Below are positions 1 to 7,331 of a DNA stretch of 41,626 nt, piece by piece (position 1 is the stretch's first letter; the number at the start of each line of letters is the position of its first letter). The stretch is from Streptomyces sp. SID3212 (GTDB lineage: Bacteria > Actinomycetota > Actinomycetes > Streptomycetales > Streptomycetaceae): assembly GCF_009865405.1 (NCBI RefSeq), contig NZ_WWJY01000005.1, positions 1 to 41,626 on the forward strand. The letters are read 5' to 3'. Below the pieces are notes generated by a model. That model was given only the letters and a program-made list of their open reading frames with translations. It made no database searches and was not told the origin of the DNA. The translations under genes and the position numbers were made by a program.

Positions 1-165
1 GGCCTCGACGTCGGCGGCCCGACGGACGCGGCCCGCAGCCGCCGTCGCGCGCAGTTCCTGCGGGAGCTGAACGAGGCGAAGGCGCTCCAGGAGCGGGTGA
101 AGCCGCGCCGGGCCCGCGCCGCCCGGATGCGCCAGCAGATGCGGATGCGCACCTTCCGCTGGTAG
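1..165 (+). CDS. C-terminal end of an unidentified basic protein (partial)
   Basis: An open frame runs in from the left edge and stops at 163-165, giving the last 54 residues of a protein. The tail is very rich in Arg and Lys, ends with repeated Met-Arg pairs and closes with a Phe-Arg-Trp. A predicted helix with the spacing of a short coiled coil precedes it. I do not recognise the family from this fragment. It lies upstream of the tadA pair in the same direction, with about 275 bases between, so it is probably a separate transcription unit. Confidence 0.6.
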   Translation, partial: GLDVGGPTDAARSRRRAQFLRELNEAKALQERVKPRRARAARMRQQMRMRTFRW

Positions 166-440
166 GCGCCGCGTTCGGCGGGGCGGCCGCACCGAGCCAC
201 GCCCGGCCGCCACGCCCCCTGTGGGCACACATCTCGGGGGCTCCGGCGCCCTCCTGGGACACTTCCGCCCCGTCCGAGGGGTATCCCGCGCCCCACCACG
301 GGGACGGGCCTAATAAAATGGCCTTACGACGCAACGGTGGAAGACCTCTCGCGACGCGTTCGTTTCTGCAACGATTCCGAGTGGGCGGGGCAGAGCAGCG
401 CACCGCCGGATCGTCACCTCTGACCAGTGGGAGAGTCACG

Positions 441-977
441 GTGTACTTCGCCGCACTGCTCGCGCGCACCGAAGACGGGTGGCAAGCGAGCGACACAGAG
501 CTCGACGACGTGGAGACCCTGTCGGATCTGACCGACCTGGCCCGCGAAGTCTCGGTGGACGAGGACACGGTCCTCGTCTTCATCGAGCAGGAAGACGCCT
601 GGTTCGGCATCGTCCGTGTGGAGGGCGAGGAGGACCCTCGTATCTATGTCTCGGACGCGGCCGCGGCCGCACGCTCCTCGTACGGGGAGATTCTCATCGA
701 TGAACTGATCGGCCGGGACGACGACGACCCCGCCGACGACCTGGACACGCTGGACCTCGACGGTACGGAGGACGGCGAACCGGACGAGAACGACGAGGAG
801 GACGAAGAGAGTCCGGTGGCGAGCGGGGAGATCGTGCCCGCGGGACCCGCCGGCGACCAGGAGATCCTCGTCGATCTCGGGCTGTCGGAAGGGGAGCTGC
901 TGGCCCTGGAGACCGACGCCATGGCCGAGATCGCGGAGGCTCTGGGAGCCGCCGAGGTCCTGGAGACCGTCCGCTAG
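441..977 (+). CDS. tRNA adenosine deaminase-associated protein
   Basis: A 178-residue acidic protein. I take the start as GTG 441, because GGGAGAG lies just upstream and the conserved-looking protein begins VYFAALLARTEDGW; the frame is open back to 318, but that extension is low quality. Residues 1-90 look like a folded domain. Residues about 95-125 form an Asp/Glu-rich low-complexity linker, and the end is a short helical segment (LSEGELLALETDAM). In Streptomyces this protein is routinely encoded immediately before tadA and carries the name 'tRNA adenosine deaminase-associated protein'; its biochemical role is not established. Its stop overlaps the GTG of tadA by one base, so the two are translationally coupled. 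Confidence 0.8.
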   Translation: MYFAALLARTEDGWQASDTELDDVETLSDLTDLAREVSVDEDTVLVFIEQEDAWFGIVRVEGEEDPRIYVSDAAAAARSSYGEILIDELIGRDDDDPADDLDTLDLDGTEDGEPDENDEEDEESPVASGEIVPAGPAGDQEILVDLGLSEGELLALETDAMAEIAEALGAAEVLETVR

Positions 978-1477
978 TGCCCCGGCACGACCCTGTGCCG
1001 GCTCACGACCCTGTGCCGGATCCGGTGCGCGATCCGTGGCGTACGTCCATGCGCCGCGCCCTGGACGAAGCCGCGCTGGCGGCCGAGTACGGCGACGTAC
1101 CGGTCGGTGCCGTCGTGCTGTCACCGACCGGGGCGGTGCTGGCGGCCGGCCACAACGAACGCGAGGCGACGGGTGACCCGACGGCCCATGCGGAGATCGT
1201 GGCGATCCGCAGGGCGGCCGGGGCACTCGGCGCGTGGCGCCTGACGGGCTGCACGCTGGTCGTGACCCTGGAACCGTGCACGATGTGCGCGGGCGCGATC
1301 GTGCAGTCCCGCCTGGACCGCGTGGTGTTCGGCGCGCTCGACGAGAAGGCCGGGGCGGCCGGTTCGCTCTGGGACGTCGTACGGGACCGCCGCCTCAACC
1401 ACCGCCCCGAAGTGATCCACGGCGTCCTCGCCGACGCCTGTTCCGCCCTGCTGACCACGTTCTTCCGCGACCGCTGA
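977..1477 (+). CDS. tadA: tRNA-specific adenosine deaminase TadA
   Basis: A 166-residue cytidine/deoxycytidylate deaminase-fold enzyme. It converts adenosine 34 of tRNA-Arg(ACG) to inosine so that one tRNA reads CGU, CGC and CGA. The zinc site is complete: HAE at residues 71-73 (His ligand and catalytic Glu) and PCTMC at 100-104 (two Cys ligands). The start is GTG 977, overlapping the preceding stop by one base; the first 20 residues are a Pro/Asp-rich extension. Its usual substrate, tRNA-Arg(ACG), lies in this same window at 40495-40567, where it serves as the integration site of the mobile element. Confidence 0.95.
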   Translation: MPRHDPVPAHDPVPDPVRDPWRTSMRRALDEAALAAEYGDVPVGAVVLSPTGAVLAAGHNEREATGDPTAHAEIVAIRRAAGALGAWRLTGCTLVVTLEPCTMCAGAIVQSRLDRVVFGALDEKAGAAGSLWDVVRDRRLNHRPEVIHGVLADACSALLTTFFRDR

Positions 1478-1535
1478 CGCCCCTTCACGGATACCGATTT
1501 CGGCGCACGGCCCACTGTGGGCTAAGCTTTCTCCC

Positions 1536-1620
1536 GGTAGCGTGTCCGAGCGGCCGAAGGAGCTCGCCTCGAAAGCGAGTGTGGGGAAACTCACCGAGGG
1601 TTCAAATCCCTCCGCTACCG
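1536..1620 (+). tRNA. tRNA-Ser(CGA)
   Basis: An 85-nt class II tRNA. The acceptor strands GGTAGCG (1536-1542) and CGCTACC (1613-1619) pair perfectly, the discriminator is G1620, and CCA is not encoded. The anticodon stem CTCGC/GCGAG encloses the loop CTCGAAA, giving anticodon CGA for the serine codon UCG. A long variable arm follows, and the T arm has GTTCAAAT. A strong terminator follows within 10 bases. Confidence 0.95.
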
Positions 1621-1628
1621 CAGGTAGA

Positions 1629-1662
1629 CGAAGGGGCAGACTCATTGGGGTCTGCCCCTTCG
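1629..1662 (+). terminator. Terminator after tRNA-Ser
   Basis: A perfect 13-bp stem (1629-1641 with 1650-1662) closed by an 8-nt loop lies directly downstream of the tRNA. There is no strong U-tract, as is usual in Streptomyces. Confidence 0.85.
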
Positions 1663-1913
1663 CTGCGTCGCGCCTCAGTTTCCGCCTCACTTGGCCACCA
1701 GAACCGTGCTGCCCAGCAAGCAGATGACCCTTCCAGCTCAGTGACGAACACTCGTCCGAGCTAGGCCCGTTGGCTCCCCTCGCGGACTTGGCGAACCGAC
1801 CCACGCTTCATCCACGACCCCGTAGGCTCCTGTTCAGATGTGGCTGCAACGCCATGTCTGCCTGACCCCGGATTTTCCCCTGCCCTTCACGGGCATCGAT
1901 CCGGAGGTGGCTC

Positions 1914-2480
1914 ATGAAGGACAAGCGCGGCGGGCAGAAGCCTCCCTCGGAACCCAGTCGGGAAACCGAACAGGCGTCCGAGGAAAAGAAAGGAAAGAGC
2001 CCGAACCACTGGGCTGCGGCCTCGTTCGTGATCAACCTCTGGCGCCTTGTGCGCGACTGGCTGATCAGGATGAATGACCCCAACCCTCTGGTTCAGGCCC
2101 CTCCTCTCCTGAGATGGCCGCATACGCGGCCGGACCTCTGCCCTAGGGCAGAAGCGGTACGCCCTGACCGGCGCACCGGGGGCCGTGGCGCCGGTATGCC
2201 GGTGCCACGGCCTCCGTATTTGGGGGGTGCTGCCGGGAGGTGCTGGCCATGGGGCGATGTATCAGTGGCGGTTCTGATCTCAGTTCATTCGGCGGCAGCC
2301 CGGAACGCTCTGAGGATCCGCCGCAACCTTGGTGTCCTGGCGGGGAGACACCGGGTTAGCACCCTCAGCGCAGCGGTCCGTCCCCGCATGCGCGGGGGGA
2401 ACACGCTGGGGGAAGGCCAGCGGTCTTCCACCAATGGGTTCGCTCCGTCGTCGGAAACGCGCCACGGCCGGCCGCATTGA
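1914..2480 (+). CDS. Hypothetical protein, C-terminal extent doubtful
   Basis: The ATG at 1914 has a good Shine-Dalgarno (GGAGGTG, about 7 nt upstream). The first 65 or so codons look genuine: a charged Lys/Glu/Ser/Pro-rich N-terminus, then a hydrophobic-amphipathic stretch (SFVINLWRLVRDWLI, about residues 41-55). After about codon 70 the translation becomes Pro/Arg-rich with poor codon bias, passes through a hairpin at 2181-2212 and then through a CRISPR-like repeat at 2375-2404. The true gene may therefore end earlier, or be a truncated or frameshifted remnant. I recognise no family. It is the first frame after tRNA-Ser at the edge of the island. Confidence 0.35.
   Translation: MKDKRGGQKPPSEPSRETEQASEEKKGKSPNHWAAASFVINLWRLVRDWLIRMNDPNPLVQAPPLLRWPHTRPDLCPRAEAVRPDRRTGGRGAGMPVPRPPYLGGAAGRCWPWGDVSVAVLISVHSAAARNALRIRRNLGVLAGRHRVSTLSAAVRPRMRGGNTLGEGQRSSTNGFAPSSETRHGRPH
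2181..2212. repeat. Inverted repeat / hairpin
   Basis: 14-nt arms (2181-2194 and 2199-2212) pair with a single mismatch around a 4-nt loop. It lies inside the weak second half of the 1914 frame and could be a terminator for a shorter version of that gene. Confidence 0.5.
2375..2404. repeat. Solitary CRISPR-like repeat (type I-E style)
   Basis: A single unit of about 30 bases has an internal palindrome of CCCCGC and GCGGGG around ATGC, a GTCCGT leader-side end and a GGGAACAC tail. This is the architecture of actinobacterial type I-E repeats. No second copy lies within a spacer length on either side, and no cas gene is present in the window, so it is an orphan unit and not an array. Confidence 0.5.
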
Positions 2481-2599
2481 CGAACTGCCAGCCCTCATCC
2501 TCCACCGGCCTCATCCACAACCCTTGGCGAAGATCGACCCATCCCCGCTCCACGCGAAACTGGGTATCGGCCGTCCCGGCCTGTCTCCGCAACGTGCGG

Positions 2600-3745
2600 T
2601 CAGGCTGGGATCGGCGCTGCCGCTGGCTCCAGGGTGCGGAGAAAGCGTGACCGGAGGGCGTGCAGGACCCGGTTCTCGCGCTGGGCCGCAAGCGAACGCC
2701 CGTGAAGCCGGTTGGCGAGGCCGGCAAACTGCACCAGCACATCCTCCGGCGGCCAGGCCACAGTGGCCTGGGAGAAAGCTCTCGCACTCAGCTCACGACC
2801 TGCGGTGCCCTGCGCAAGTTGCGACAACTCAGTGCTTCTGGAGCGGATCTCGTGGAGCAGCCACCAAGCGTCCCTCATCTGCTGCGGGTCCAGCACCAGC
2901 ACTCCGCGGCTCACCTTCACGCTGGATCGGCTGACCGCGGCATGTACCTGTCCCGCCTTGGGAACCACGAGGATCGGGCCAGGGACTCCCGGTGGACCCG
3001 AGCTATCCGTAATGCCGACATATGGCAGGGGGGCACGCAGGACGTCAGCGGGTGCCACCCATCCTTCATCTCCCGAAGCGACGGCCGGGCGGGCGGCTGT
3101 ACCCGTCCAGGCACCGCCGACGACATCTCCGAATGTCATTCTCGGCCAGTGCTGGCCGTCCGTGACAAAAACGCCGAAGTACGCGTCTCCAAGTGCCACC
3201 GCCGTACGGGCAATGCGGTCGTTGATCCTGGCTCGGCTCTCGATAGCACTGATCACGCGCAAAGCCCGATCCTGGTCTGCCAAAGACGGCAGAGCGACGG
3301 GCAGGTGCCGTAGCGATCTGAGCCCGAGCGTGCGTTGTACCGTCCCCGCAGCTTGCGTCTCGCACCAAGCGCGGGCAGTGGGCGTGGCAAGCCAGATTCG
3401 GAGCCACTGGGCGAGGCGGGGGTCAGCACAGCGGACCAGAGCCACCGTGCGGGCCACGTTCCAATCCTCGTGATCCGGCCCGGTCAGGGCGGCCTCACCA
3501 ATCCGCCCTACAAGCACGATCAGTAGATCACCCGAGCGCAACCGAGTCCTCGGATGGGCTTCCGCGACTTCGTGCTTCACGCGGACCACCTCCGACGACT
3601 CAATACGACCGTCAGCGATGTCTCCGGCCCGGAGCATGGGAATGCCTTCGGGATCGAAACGGCCCGGGCGGTTGATGCCGTACCCGACCACCTCCACGCC
3701 CGGTAGCTCAGCGAGCGCCACCCACTGCGGAAATTCGCTCATCAC
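2600..3745 (-). CDS. hsdS: Type I restriction-modification specificity subunit (HsdS)
   Basis: A 381-residue specificity protein expected to bind DNA and direct the partner methyltransferase. It has two target-recognition halves: residues about 1-160 (including the ML-RAGDI motif typical of S subunits, GDLLIVLVGRIGEAAL, and QRTLGLRSLRHLPVALPSL at the end of the first half) and about 200-370. A conserved helical spacer (about 155-195, DQDRALRVISAIESRARIND) separates them. The start is GTG 3745, overlapping the hsdM stop by four bases (GTGA), so it is the second gene of an operon; ATG 3742 is an alternative. Length is close to typical. No hsdR follows. Confidence 0.85.
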   Translation of the reverse strand: MMSEFPQWVALAELPGVEVVGYGINRPGRFDPEGIPMLRAGDIADGRIESSEVVRVKHEVAEAHPRTRLRSGDLLIVLVGRIGEAALTGPDHEDWNVARTVALVRCADPRLAQWLRIWLATPTARAWCETQAAGTVQRTLGLRSLRHLPVALPSLADQDRALRVISAIESRARINDRIARTAVALGDAYFGVFVTDGQHWPRMTFGDVVGGAWTGTAARPAVASGDEGWVAPADVLRAPLPYVGITDSSGPPGVPGPILVVPKAGQVHAAVSRSSVKVSRGVLVLDPQQMRDAWWLLHEIRSRSTELSQLAQGTAGRELSARAFSQATVAWPPEDVLVQFAGLANRLHGRSLAAQRENRVLHALRSRFLRTLEPAAAPIPA

Positions 3746-5172
3746 GTCCCCAACACATCGCGAAGTTCATGCTCCAGGCGCGAGGCTTCCGCGAAGTGCT
3801 CATAAAGTTCTTCGGTCAACTCACGCACCCTTCGCTCATCCTCGCCAGGGGCGGTTTCTGCGGCTACCGGCGCGACATAGCGTGCAGGCTGGAGGTCAAA
3901 GTCCGCTGCCTCAACCTCCTCCAGGGCCACGGTCCGGCACCACCCAGGGACGTCGGCGGCGTCGTGTTTCGACCAGCTGTTGAACGTACTGGCGATCCGC
4001 TCCGCGTCCGCGCCGGTCAAGGTGCGTCTGCCCCGGCTCACCTGAACCCCCGTGTCCTGCGCGTTGATGAACAGAACACGGGTTGCCGCGTGGGCGCGCT
4101 TGGATTTGCTGAAGACCCACAGACAGGCGGGAACCCGTGTGTGCGAGAAGAGGCCGGACGGCAGCTGGATGACTGCGGCGACCACGTCGTCGTAGAGGAG
4201 CCCGGCGCGGATGCGCCGCTCGGCTCCGCCCCGGAAAGCCGCACCGTTCGGCAGCAGAATCGCGGCGCGGCCGTCGGCTTTGAGCGCGCCCAGCACATGC
4301 TGTACCCAGGCGAGGTCGGCCTTGCTCTTGGGCGGCGGTCCATAGCGCCAAAAAACGAACCCGGCGTCCGTAAGGGGCATTCGCATGCTGAACGGCGGGT
4401 TGGCAAGGACAACGCTGTACTTCTCGCCGGCGTCCGATCCGTGCAGAAGACTGTTGTCCGTGCCGATGTCCCGGGGCAGAGTGTCTTCCAAACCGTGGAG
4501 GATCAGGTTCATCGCCGCGATCGAGCGTGTGCGGGCATTGATGTCCTGACCGAACAGCCGGAGCACAGGCCCGGTGCGATCCGCAGGTCGCCCACCATGC
4601 GTCTCGACGTAGCGCGCGGCCTCGGTCAGAAGTCCGGCCGAACCGCAGGCCGGATCGTAGACTTCGTCACCGGGTGCCGGCGCCATGAGCCCCACCATCG
4701 TCCGTACGACATCGCGCGGTGTGTAGTAGTCCCCACCTACCCGGTCCTCCGAGAACCGCGCGAGGCACTGATCGTACAGATCCCCCTTCGCGCCCGCCCG
4801 GCCCGCGCGGTCCAGGAGAGCGATGAGGTCTCGCAGTGCCCGGTCCACCACCCGGCTGTCGGAGCGCATCTGCCCGAGGACAGCCTCGTTGTCCAAGTCG
4901 ATGCGAAACTTCCCGTAGCTGCCGCTCCAGGCGCGCAGAGCCCGCTGGACAGGCTGATGGACGAGGTCGGGTTTCCCGGCCACCTGGCCGACAAGCTCTT
5001 CCCAGGTCGGTCGCCCCTGCGCCTCCCCCTCGGGTACATCCGAGACCTGGCGCAGGAAGACCATGGACAGAATGAGCTGCTGCATCGCATCAAAGGTCAT
5101 CTCGTCAGGCAGCGCTTCCACAGCTCGCGTCAGCCAATCGACCTGGGACCTGGTCTCTTCCACTGCATCCAC
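3742..5172 (-). CDS. hsdM: Type I restriction-modification N6-adenine methyltransferase subunit (HsdM)
   Basis: A 476-residue N6-adenine DNA methylase. The N-terminal helical HsdM domain occupies about residues 1-140. The catalytic domain follows, with GDYYTPR at 147-153, the SAM-binding motif I DPACGSAG at 173-180, and catalytic motif IV NPPF at 258-261 (the aromatic-terminated (N/D)PPY/F type). A C-terminal helical region (about 430-476) probably contacts HsdS. It lies 9 bp downstream of a small membrane-protein gene and overlaps hsdS, so the three appear to be one leftward operon. No restriction (HsdR) helicase-nuclease gene is found on either side, so the pair may be a solitary modification system. 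Confidence 0.9.
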   Translation of the reverse strand: MDAVEETRSQVDWLTRAVEALPDEMTFDAMQQLILSMVFLRQVSDVPEGEAQGRPTWEELVGQVAGKPDLVHQPVQRALRAWSGSYGKFRIDLDNEAVLGQMRSDSRVVDRALRDLIALLDRAGRAGAKGDLYDQCLARFSEDRVGGDYYTPRDVVRTMVGLMAPAPGDEVYDPACGSAGLLTEAARYVETHGGRPADRTGPVLRLFGQDINARTRSIAAMNLILHGLEDTLPRDIGTDNSLLHGSDAGEKYSVVLANPPFSMRMPLTDAGFVFWRYGPPPKSKADLAWVQHVLGALKADGRAAILLPNGAAFRGGAERRIRAGLLYDDVVAAVIQLPSGLFSHTRVPACLWVFSKSKRAHAATRVLFINAQDTGVQVSRGRRTLTGADAERIASTFNSWSKHDAADVPGWCRTVALEEVEAADFDLQPARYVAPVAAETAPGEDERRVRELTEELYEHFAEASRLEHELRDVLGT

Positions 5173-5181
5173 CTTGTCGGG

Positions 5182-5379
5182 TCAACGCCGGGCGGCGAGG
5201 ACGATCACAACAGCGATCGCGGCGACCACCGCAAACGCGCTTCCCCCATGCTGCACAGAACCGAGCACATCTTTGTGCCGCGCGTACTCGACGATGCCTG
5301 CCGCCAACGCGACGTTCATTGTCAACGACGCCCCGAGCCACCACGGCCACGACTGACTCACCTTTACCCCACCCCTCAC
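5182..5379 (-). CDS. Small two-helix membrane protein in the hsdM operon
   Basis: Up to 65 residues. There are two hydrophobic segments: about residues 12-29 (WPWWLGASLTMNVALAAGIV) and 47-62 (SAFAVVAAIAVVIVLAA), with a short polar loop KDVLGSVQHGG between them and Arg-Arg at the end. The first possible start is GTG at 5379; an internal GTG at 5361, preceded by a G-rich stretch, would give 59 residues. It ends 9 bp before hsdM and is probably co-transcribed with it. I do not recognise a family. Tiny two-helix proteins occur as effectors in defence operons, but that role here is only an inference from position. Confidence 0.6.
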   Translation of the reverse strand: MRGGVKVSQSWPWWLGASLTMNVALAAGIVEYARHKDVLGSVQHGGSAFAVVAAIAVVIVLAARR

Positions 5380-5405
5380 CGCCTGCTCCGGATAAGCTCA
5401 CTCTA

Positions 5406-5445
5406 ACAGCAGACGGTTCGGGGTTGTCACAGCAGACGGTTCGGG
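5406..5445. promoter_or_regulatory. Two 17-bp direct repeats between hsdM operon and antitoxin
   Basis: Two exact copies of a 17-bp sequence beginning ACAGCAGACGG lie at 5406-5422 and 5429-5445, 23 bp apart start to start (about two helical turns). They sit in the short divergent region shared by the hsdM operon and the toxin-antitoxin pair and are likely binding sites for a regulator of one of them. Confidence 0.6.
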
Positions 5446-5465
5446 AAGCGCCCGACCGCGTCGAC

Positions 5466-5496
5466 TGGACAAGAGTCCTACCACCGGTGGGATAAT
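5466..5496 (+). promoter_or_regulatory. Putative antitoxin promoter with palindromic operator
   Basis: A good -10 (GATAAT, 5491-5496) lies 6 nt before the antitoxin ATG, so the transcript would be leaderless or nearly so. A weak -35 (TGGACA, 5466-5471) precedes it. A perfect 10-bp palindrome CCACCGGTGG (5481-5490) abuts the -10 and is a natural site for autorepression by the ribbon-helix-helix antitoxin. Confidence 0.5.
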
Positions 5497-5502
5497 GCAG
5501 GC

Positions 5503-5751
5503 ATGGCTATTGAGCACGCACCCCCAGACGAGACCACCGTCAAGAAATCGGTCACCATCCCCAGATCGCTCGCTCGCGAGGTCGAAGCCCGCACAGGCGC
5601 GCGCGGGTTTTCGCGCTTCGTCTCAGACGCCGTTGAACACGCCCTCGCCCTCACCAAGACCAGGGAAATCGTCGAGGCGTACGAAGACGAGCACGGCTCC
5701 TTCACGCCCGAAGAGATCGAGGAGGCCCGTCGCGCATGGCACGGCGAGTGA
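5503..5751 (+). CDS. Ribbon-helix-helix antitoxin of a type II toxin-antitoxin pair
   Basis: An 82-residue protein. An N-terminal CopG/VapB-like ribbon-helix-helix segment (KKSVTIPRSLAREVEARTG, about 14-32, then FSRFVSDAVEHAL) binds DNA. The acidic C-terminal tail (EAYEDEHGSFTPEEIEEARR) is the expected toxin-binding part. It is followed by a PIN-domain toxin whose GTG start overlaps this stop by four bases. It would neutralise the toxin and repress its own promoter. The start ATG 5503 sits right behind a -10 element, suggesting leaderless translation. Confidence 0.85.
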   Translation: MAIEHAPPDETTVKKSVTIPRSLAREVEARTGARGFSRFVSDAVEHALALTKTREIVEAYEDEHGSFTPEEIEEARRAWHGE

Positions 5752-6176
5752 CCCCGGCGTTTCCGCGCGCCCTCCTCATCCTTGACGCACAGCCACTGTC
5801 CCTGCTGGCCGAACGGGACCGCGGGATGACCCTGATGCTCAAGGTCGCCGAAGTCGAGGGATACGCGGCCGCGATCTCCACCGTCAGCATCGCCGAGGTC
5901 CGCCGTACCGGACAGGCGGCGACGCACCTGCGCTGGCTCCGCTCCCGGCTCACTGTCATTCCCGCGACCGAGATCATCGCCGATCGCGCCGCCGAACTGC
6001 TGGAGGACGCCGGCCTCGACGGTCACGAGAACGTCGTCGACGCGCTTGTGGTCGCCACGGCGGCGTGTTCGAGCGGACCGATGAAGGTCGCCTCCACCGA
6101 CGGTTCCCACATCCCGAAGCTGTGCCATGCAGCGTCCATCGATCGCGGCAGTCCCGTGGAGTGGGTCCGCGTCTGA
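5748..6176 (+). CDS. PIN-domain toxin (VapC-like ribonuclease)
   Basis: A 142-residue PIN-fold protein if started at GTG 5748 (GTGA overlap with the antitoxin); ATG 5736 would add four residues. Candidate metal-binding acidic residues are in the expected order: Asp in LILDAQPL near the N-terminus, Glu in SIAEV, Asp in NVVDALVVA, and Asp in ASTDGSHI near the C-terminus. Family members are RNases that cut tRNA or rRNA when free of antitoxin. Coupling to the preceding antitoxin gene supports the assignment. It is the last intact gene of the accessory island after tRNA-Ser. Confidence 0.85.
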   Translation: MTPAFPRALLILDAQPLSLLAERDRGMTLMLKVAEVEGYAAAISTVSIAEVRRTGQAATHLRWLRSRLTVIPATEIIADRAAELLEDAGLDGHENVVDALVVATAACSSGPMKVASTDGSHIPKLCHAASIDRGSPVEWVRV

Positions 6177-6212
6177 TCCCTCCGGACATGGACCGGCTCA
6201 GCGCAGGGCGGT

Positions 6213-6478
6213 TCAGCGCAGGCGGGCGATGACCCTCGCGAAGTCCGCCATGTGTGTTTCCAGTACGGAGAAGTAGGTCAGGCCGTACGCGATCGACATG
6301 ACCGGGAACCCGACGATGTCGGCCTCCTGCGCGGCCAGCCGGAGCATGCGGTCGCCGAAGCCCAGCAGGAGCGGCGGGCCCGGCCTGCGCAGCTCGGTGA
6401 CTGTGTCGTGGCCGAGATCCTCGGCCTGCCGGCCCCTGGCCTGCCAGGTGGAGGGCGATCCGGGGTCAGCAGGCTGAC
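6213..6478 (-). pseudogene. Remnant of an F420-dependent LLM-class oxidoreductase
   Basis: The leftward frame ending at TGA 6213-6215 reads RPGPPLLLGFGDRMLRLAAQ then EADIVGF, and ends with a segment containing YGLTYFSVLETHM and VIARLR. These match two separated blocks of bacterial luciferase-like F420-dependent oxidoreductases: the phosphate-binding (G)GG-RML-LAA block and the C-terminal YVTVFE-HMEAFAPVIERL block. The roughly 100 residues normally between the blocks are missing, there is no N-terminal domain, and no start is credible. I read it as a decayed, internally deleted gene. Confidence 0.65.
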
Positions 6479-6667
6479 ACCGAAACGGAAGGGCGTTTGT
6501 TTTATTTCAGACGGATTTGCGGCCCTTCGTCGGGCCTCTTCCCACACCCCGGGCCGGACGCGGGGAAGAGAGGCTCGAACACCCTCCGAACATCGACGTT
6601 CATACGGTTAGACTCTCGCGACCGCACAGGGGGCGGCCCGTGGACGCGGCTGGGGAGGCAGTGGGGA

Positions 6668-6832
6668 ATGGCGCAAACGAGAAAGATCGTGTTCTACGCG
6701 GTCACCGTCTTCGTGCTCTTCACGATCGTCAAATCCCCGGAACGGGCGGCGGATCTCGTCCAGGTAGGGTTCGAGGGCATTTCGAGCGCCGCGAAGAGCG
6801 TCGGTACGTTCATGACGGAGCTCGTCCAGTAG
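6668..6832 (+). CDS. Small conserved-looking membrane-associated protein
   Basis: 54 residues from ATG 6668, which follows GGGGAGG at a 9-nt distance. There is one hydrophobic segment (IVFYAVTVFVLFTIV, about 7-21), then an amphipathic C-terminal helix (ERAADLVQVGFEGISSAAKSV). It has typical Streptomyces codon use. It lies 35 bp before the Dabb gene and may share its transcript. Function unknown. Confidence 0.7.
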   Translation: MAQTRKIVFYAVTVFVLFTIVKSPERAADLVQVGFEGISSAAKSVGTFMTELVQ

Positions 6833-6867
6833 CGCCGCCGCACCCGCCGCACCCCTAGGAGTGCCCC

Positions 6868-7161
6868 TTGATCCGCCACCTGGTCCTCTTCAAGCTCAAC
6901 GAGGGTGTCTCGCGTGACGAGCCCCGTGCGATCGCCGGGGCGAAGGCCTTCGAGGAGCTGGGCGGGCAGGTCGCCGAGCTGGCGTCCTGGGAGTGCGCCT
7001 GGAACATCAGCGACCGGCCCATCGCCTACGACTTCGCCATCAACTCGGCCGTGGCGGACCGCGACGCGCTCCAGCGGTACGCCGACCACCCGGCCCATCA
7101 GGCGGCCGTCGCACAGTGGCGCGAATTCGCCACCTGGGTGATCGCCGACTACGAGTTCTGA
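6868..7161 (+). CDS. Dabb (stress-responsive alpha/beta barrel) family protein
   Basis: 97 residues from TTG 6868, with AGGAG 7 nt upstream. The sequence opens IRHLVLFKL and contains FEELGGQVAEL, YDFAINSAVADRDALQRYADHP and ends WVIADYEF, the typical ferredoxin-like Dabb fold in which His at position 3 and the central beta strands line a small pocket. Members are dimeric; most are of unknown function, with a few acting in stress response or polyketide cyclisation. A strong terminator follows. Confidence 0.85.
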   Translation: MIRHLVLFKLNEGVSRDEPRAIAGAKAFEELGGQVAELASWECAWNISDRPIAYDFAINSAVADRDALQRYADHPAHQAAVAQWREFATWVIADYEF

Positions 7162-7176
7162 GCCTCCGCTCCCCCT

Positions 7177-7205
7177 GCCCCACACCTCTCCGGTGTGGGG
7201 CTTTT
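7177..7205 (+). terminator. Terminator after Dabb gene
   Basis: A perfect 10-bp stem (7177-7186 with 7192-7201) with a 5-nt loop, followed by TTTT. Confidence 0.85.
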
Positions 7206-7251
7206 GGGTTTATTGCCCCAACTTGCCGTCAACACGGTGTTATCGGGTGCT

Positions 7252-7264
7252 TGCACACAGTGCA
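7252..7264. promoter_or_regulatory. Palindrome upstream of the first sigma factor gene
   Basis: A perfect inverted repeat TGCAC-ACA-GTGCA lies about 70 bases before the GTG start of the sigma factor, within the likely promoter region. Possible regulator site; no specific protein is assigned. Confidence 0.35.
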
Positions 7265-7331
7265 CATGTCTTGTGATGCTATGACCGCTTTTGACGGATG
7301 AGTTGACCGTAGTCGACCGCAAAGGGGTGGC

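Noticed and set aside
2329..2934. A 201-residue plus-strand frame over the CRISPR-like repeat and the end of hsdS.
   Set aside because: It overlaps hsdS and translates the repeat; no family signature or start signal.
3769..5406. A 545-residue open frame on the plus strand opposite hsdM.
   Set aside because: It is the antisense of hsdM, which has clear methyltransferase motifs; the plus-strand translation is Arg/His/Pro-rich with no start signal.
1536..6667. A possible integrative element using tRNA-Ser(CGA) as att site for the hsd/toxin island.
   Set aside because: I looked for a second copy of the tRNA 3' end (GTTCAAATCCCTCCGC) up to the sigma locus and saw none, and no integrase gene is present.
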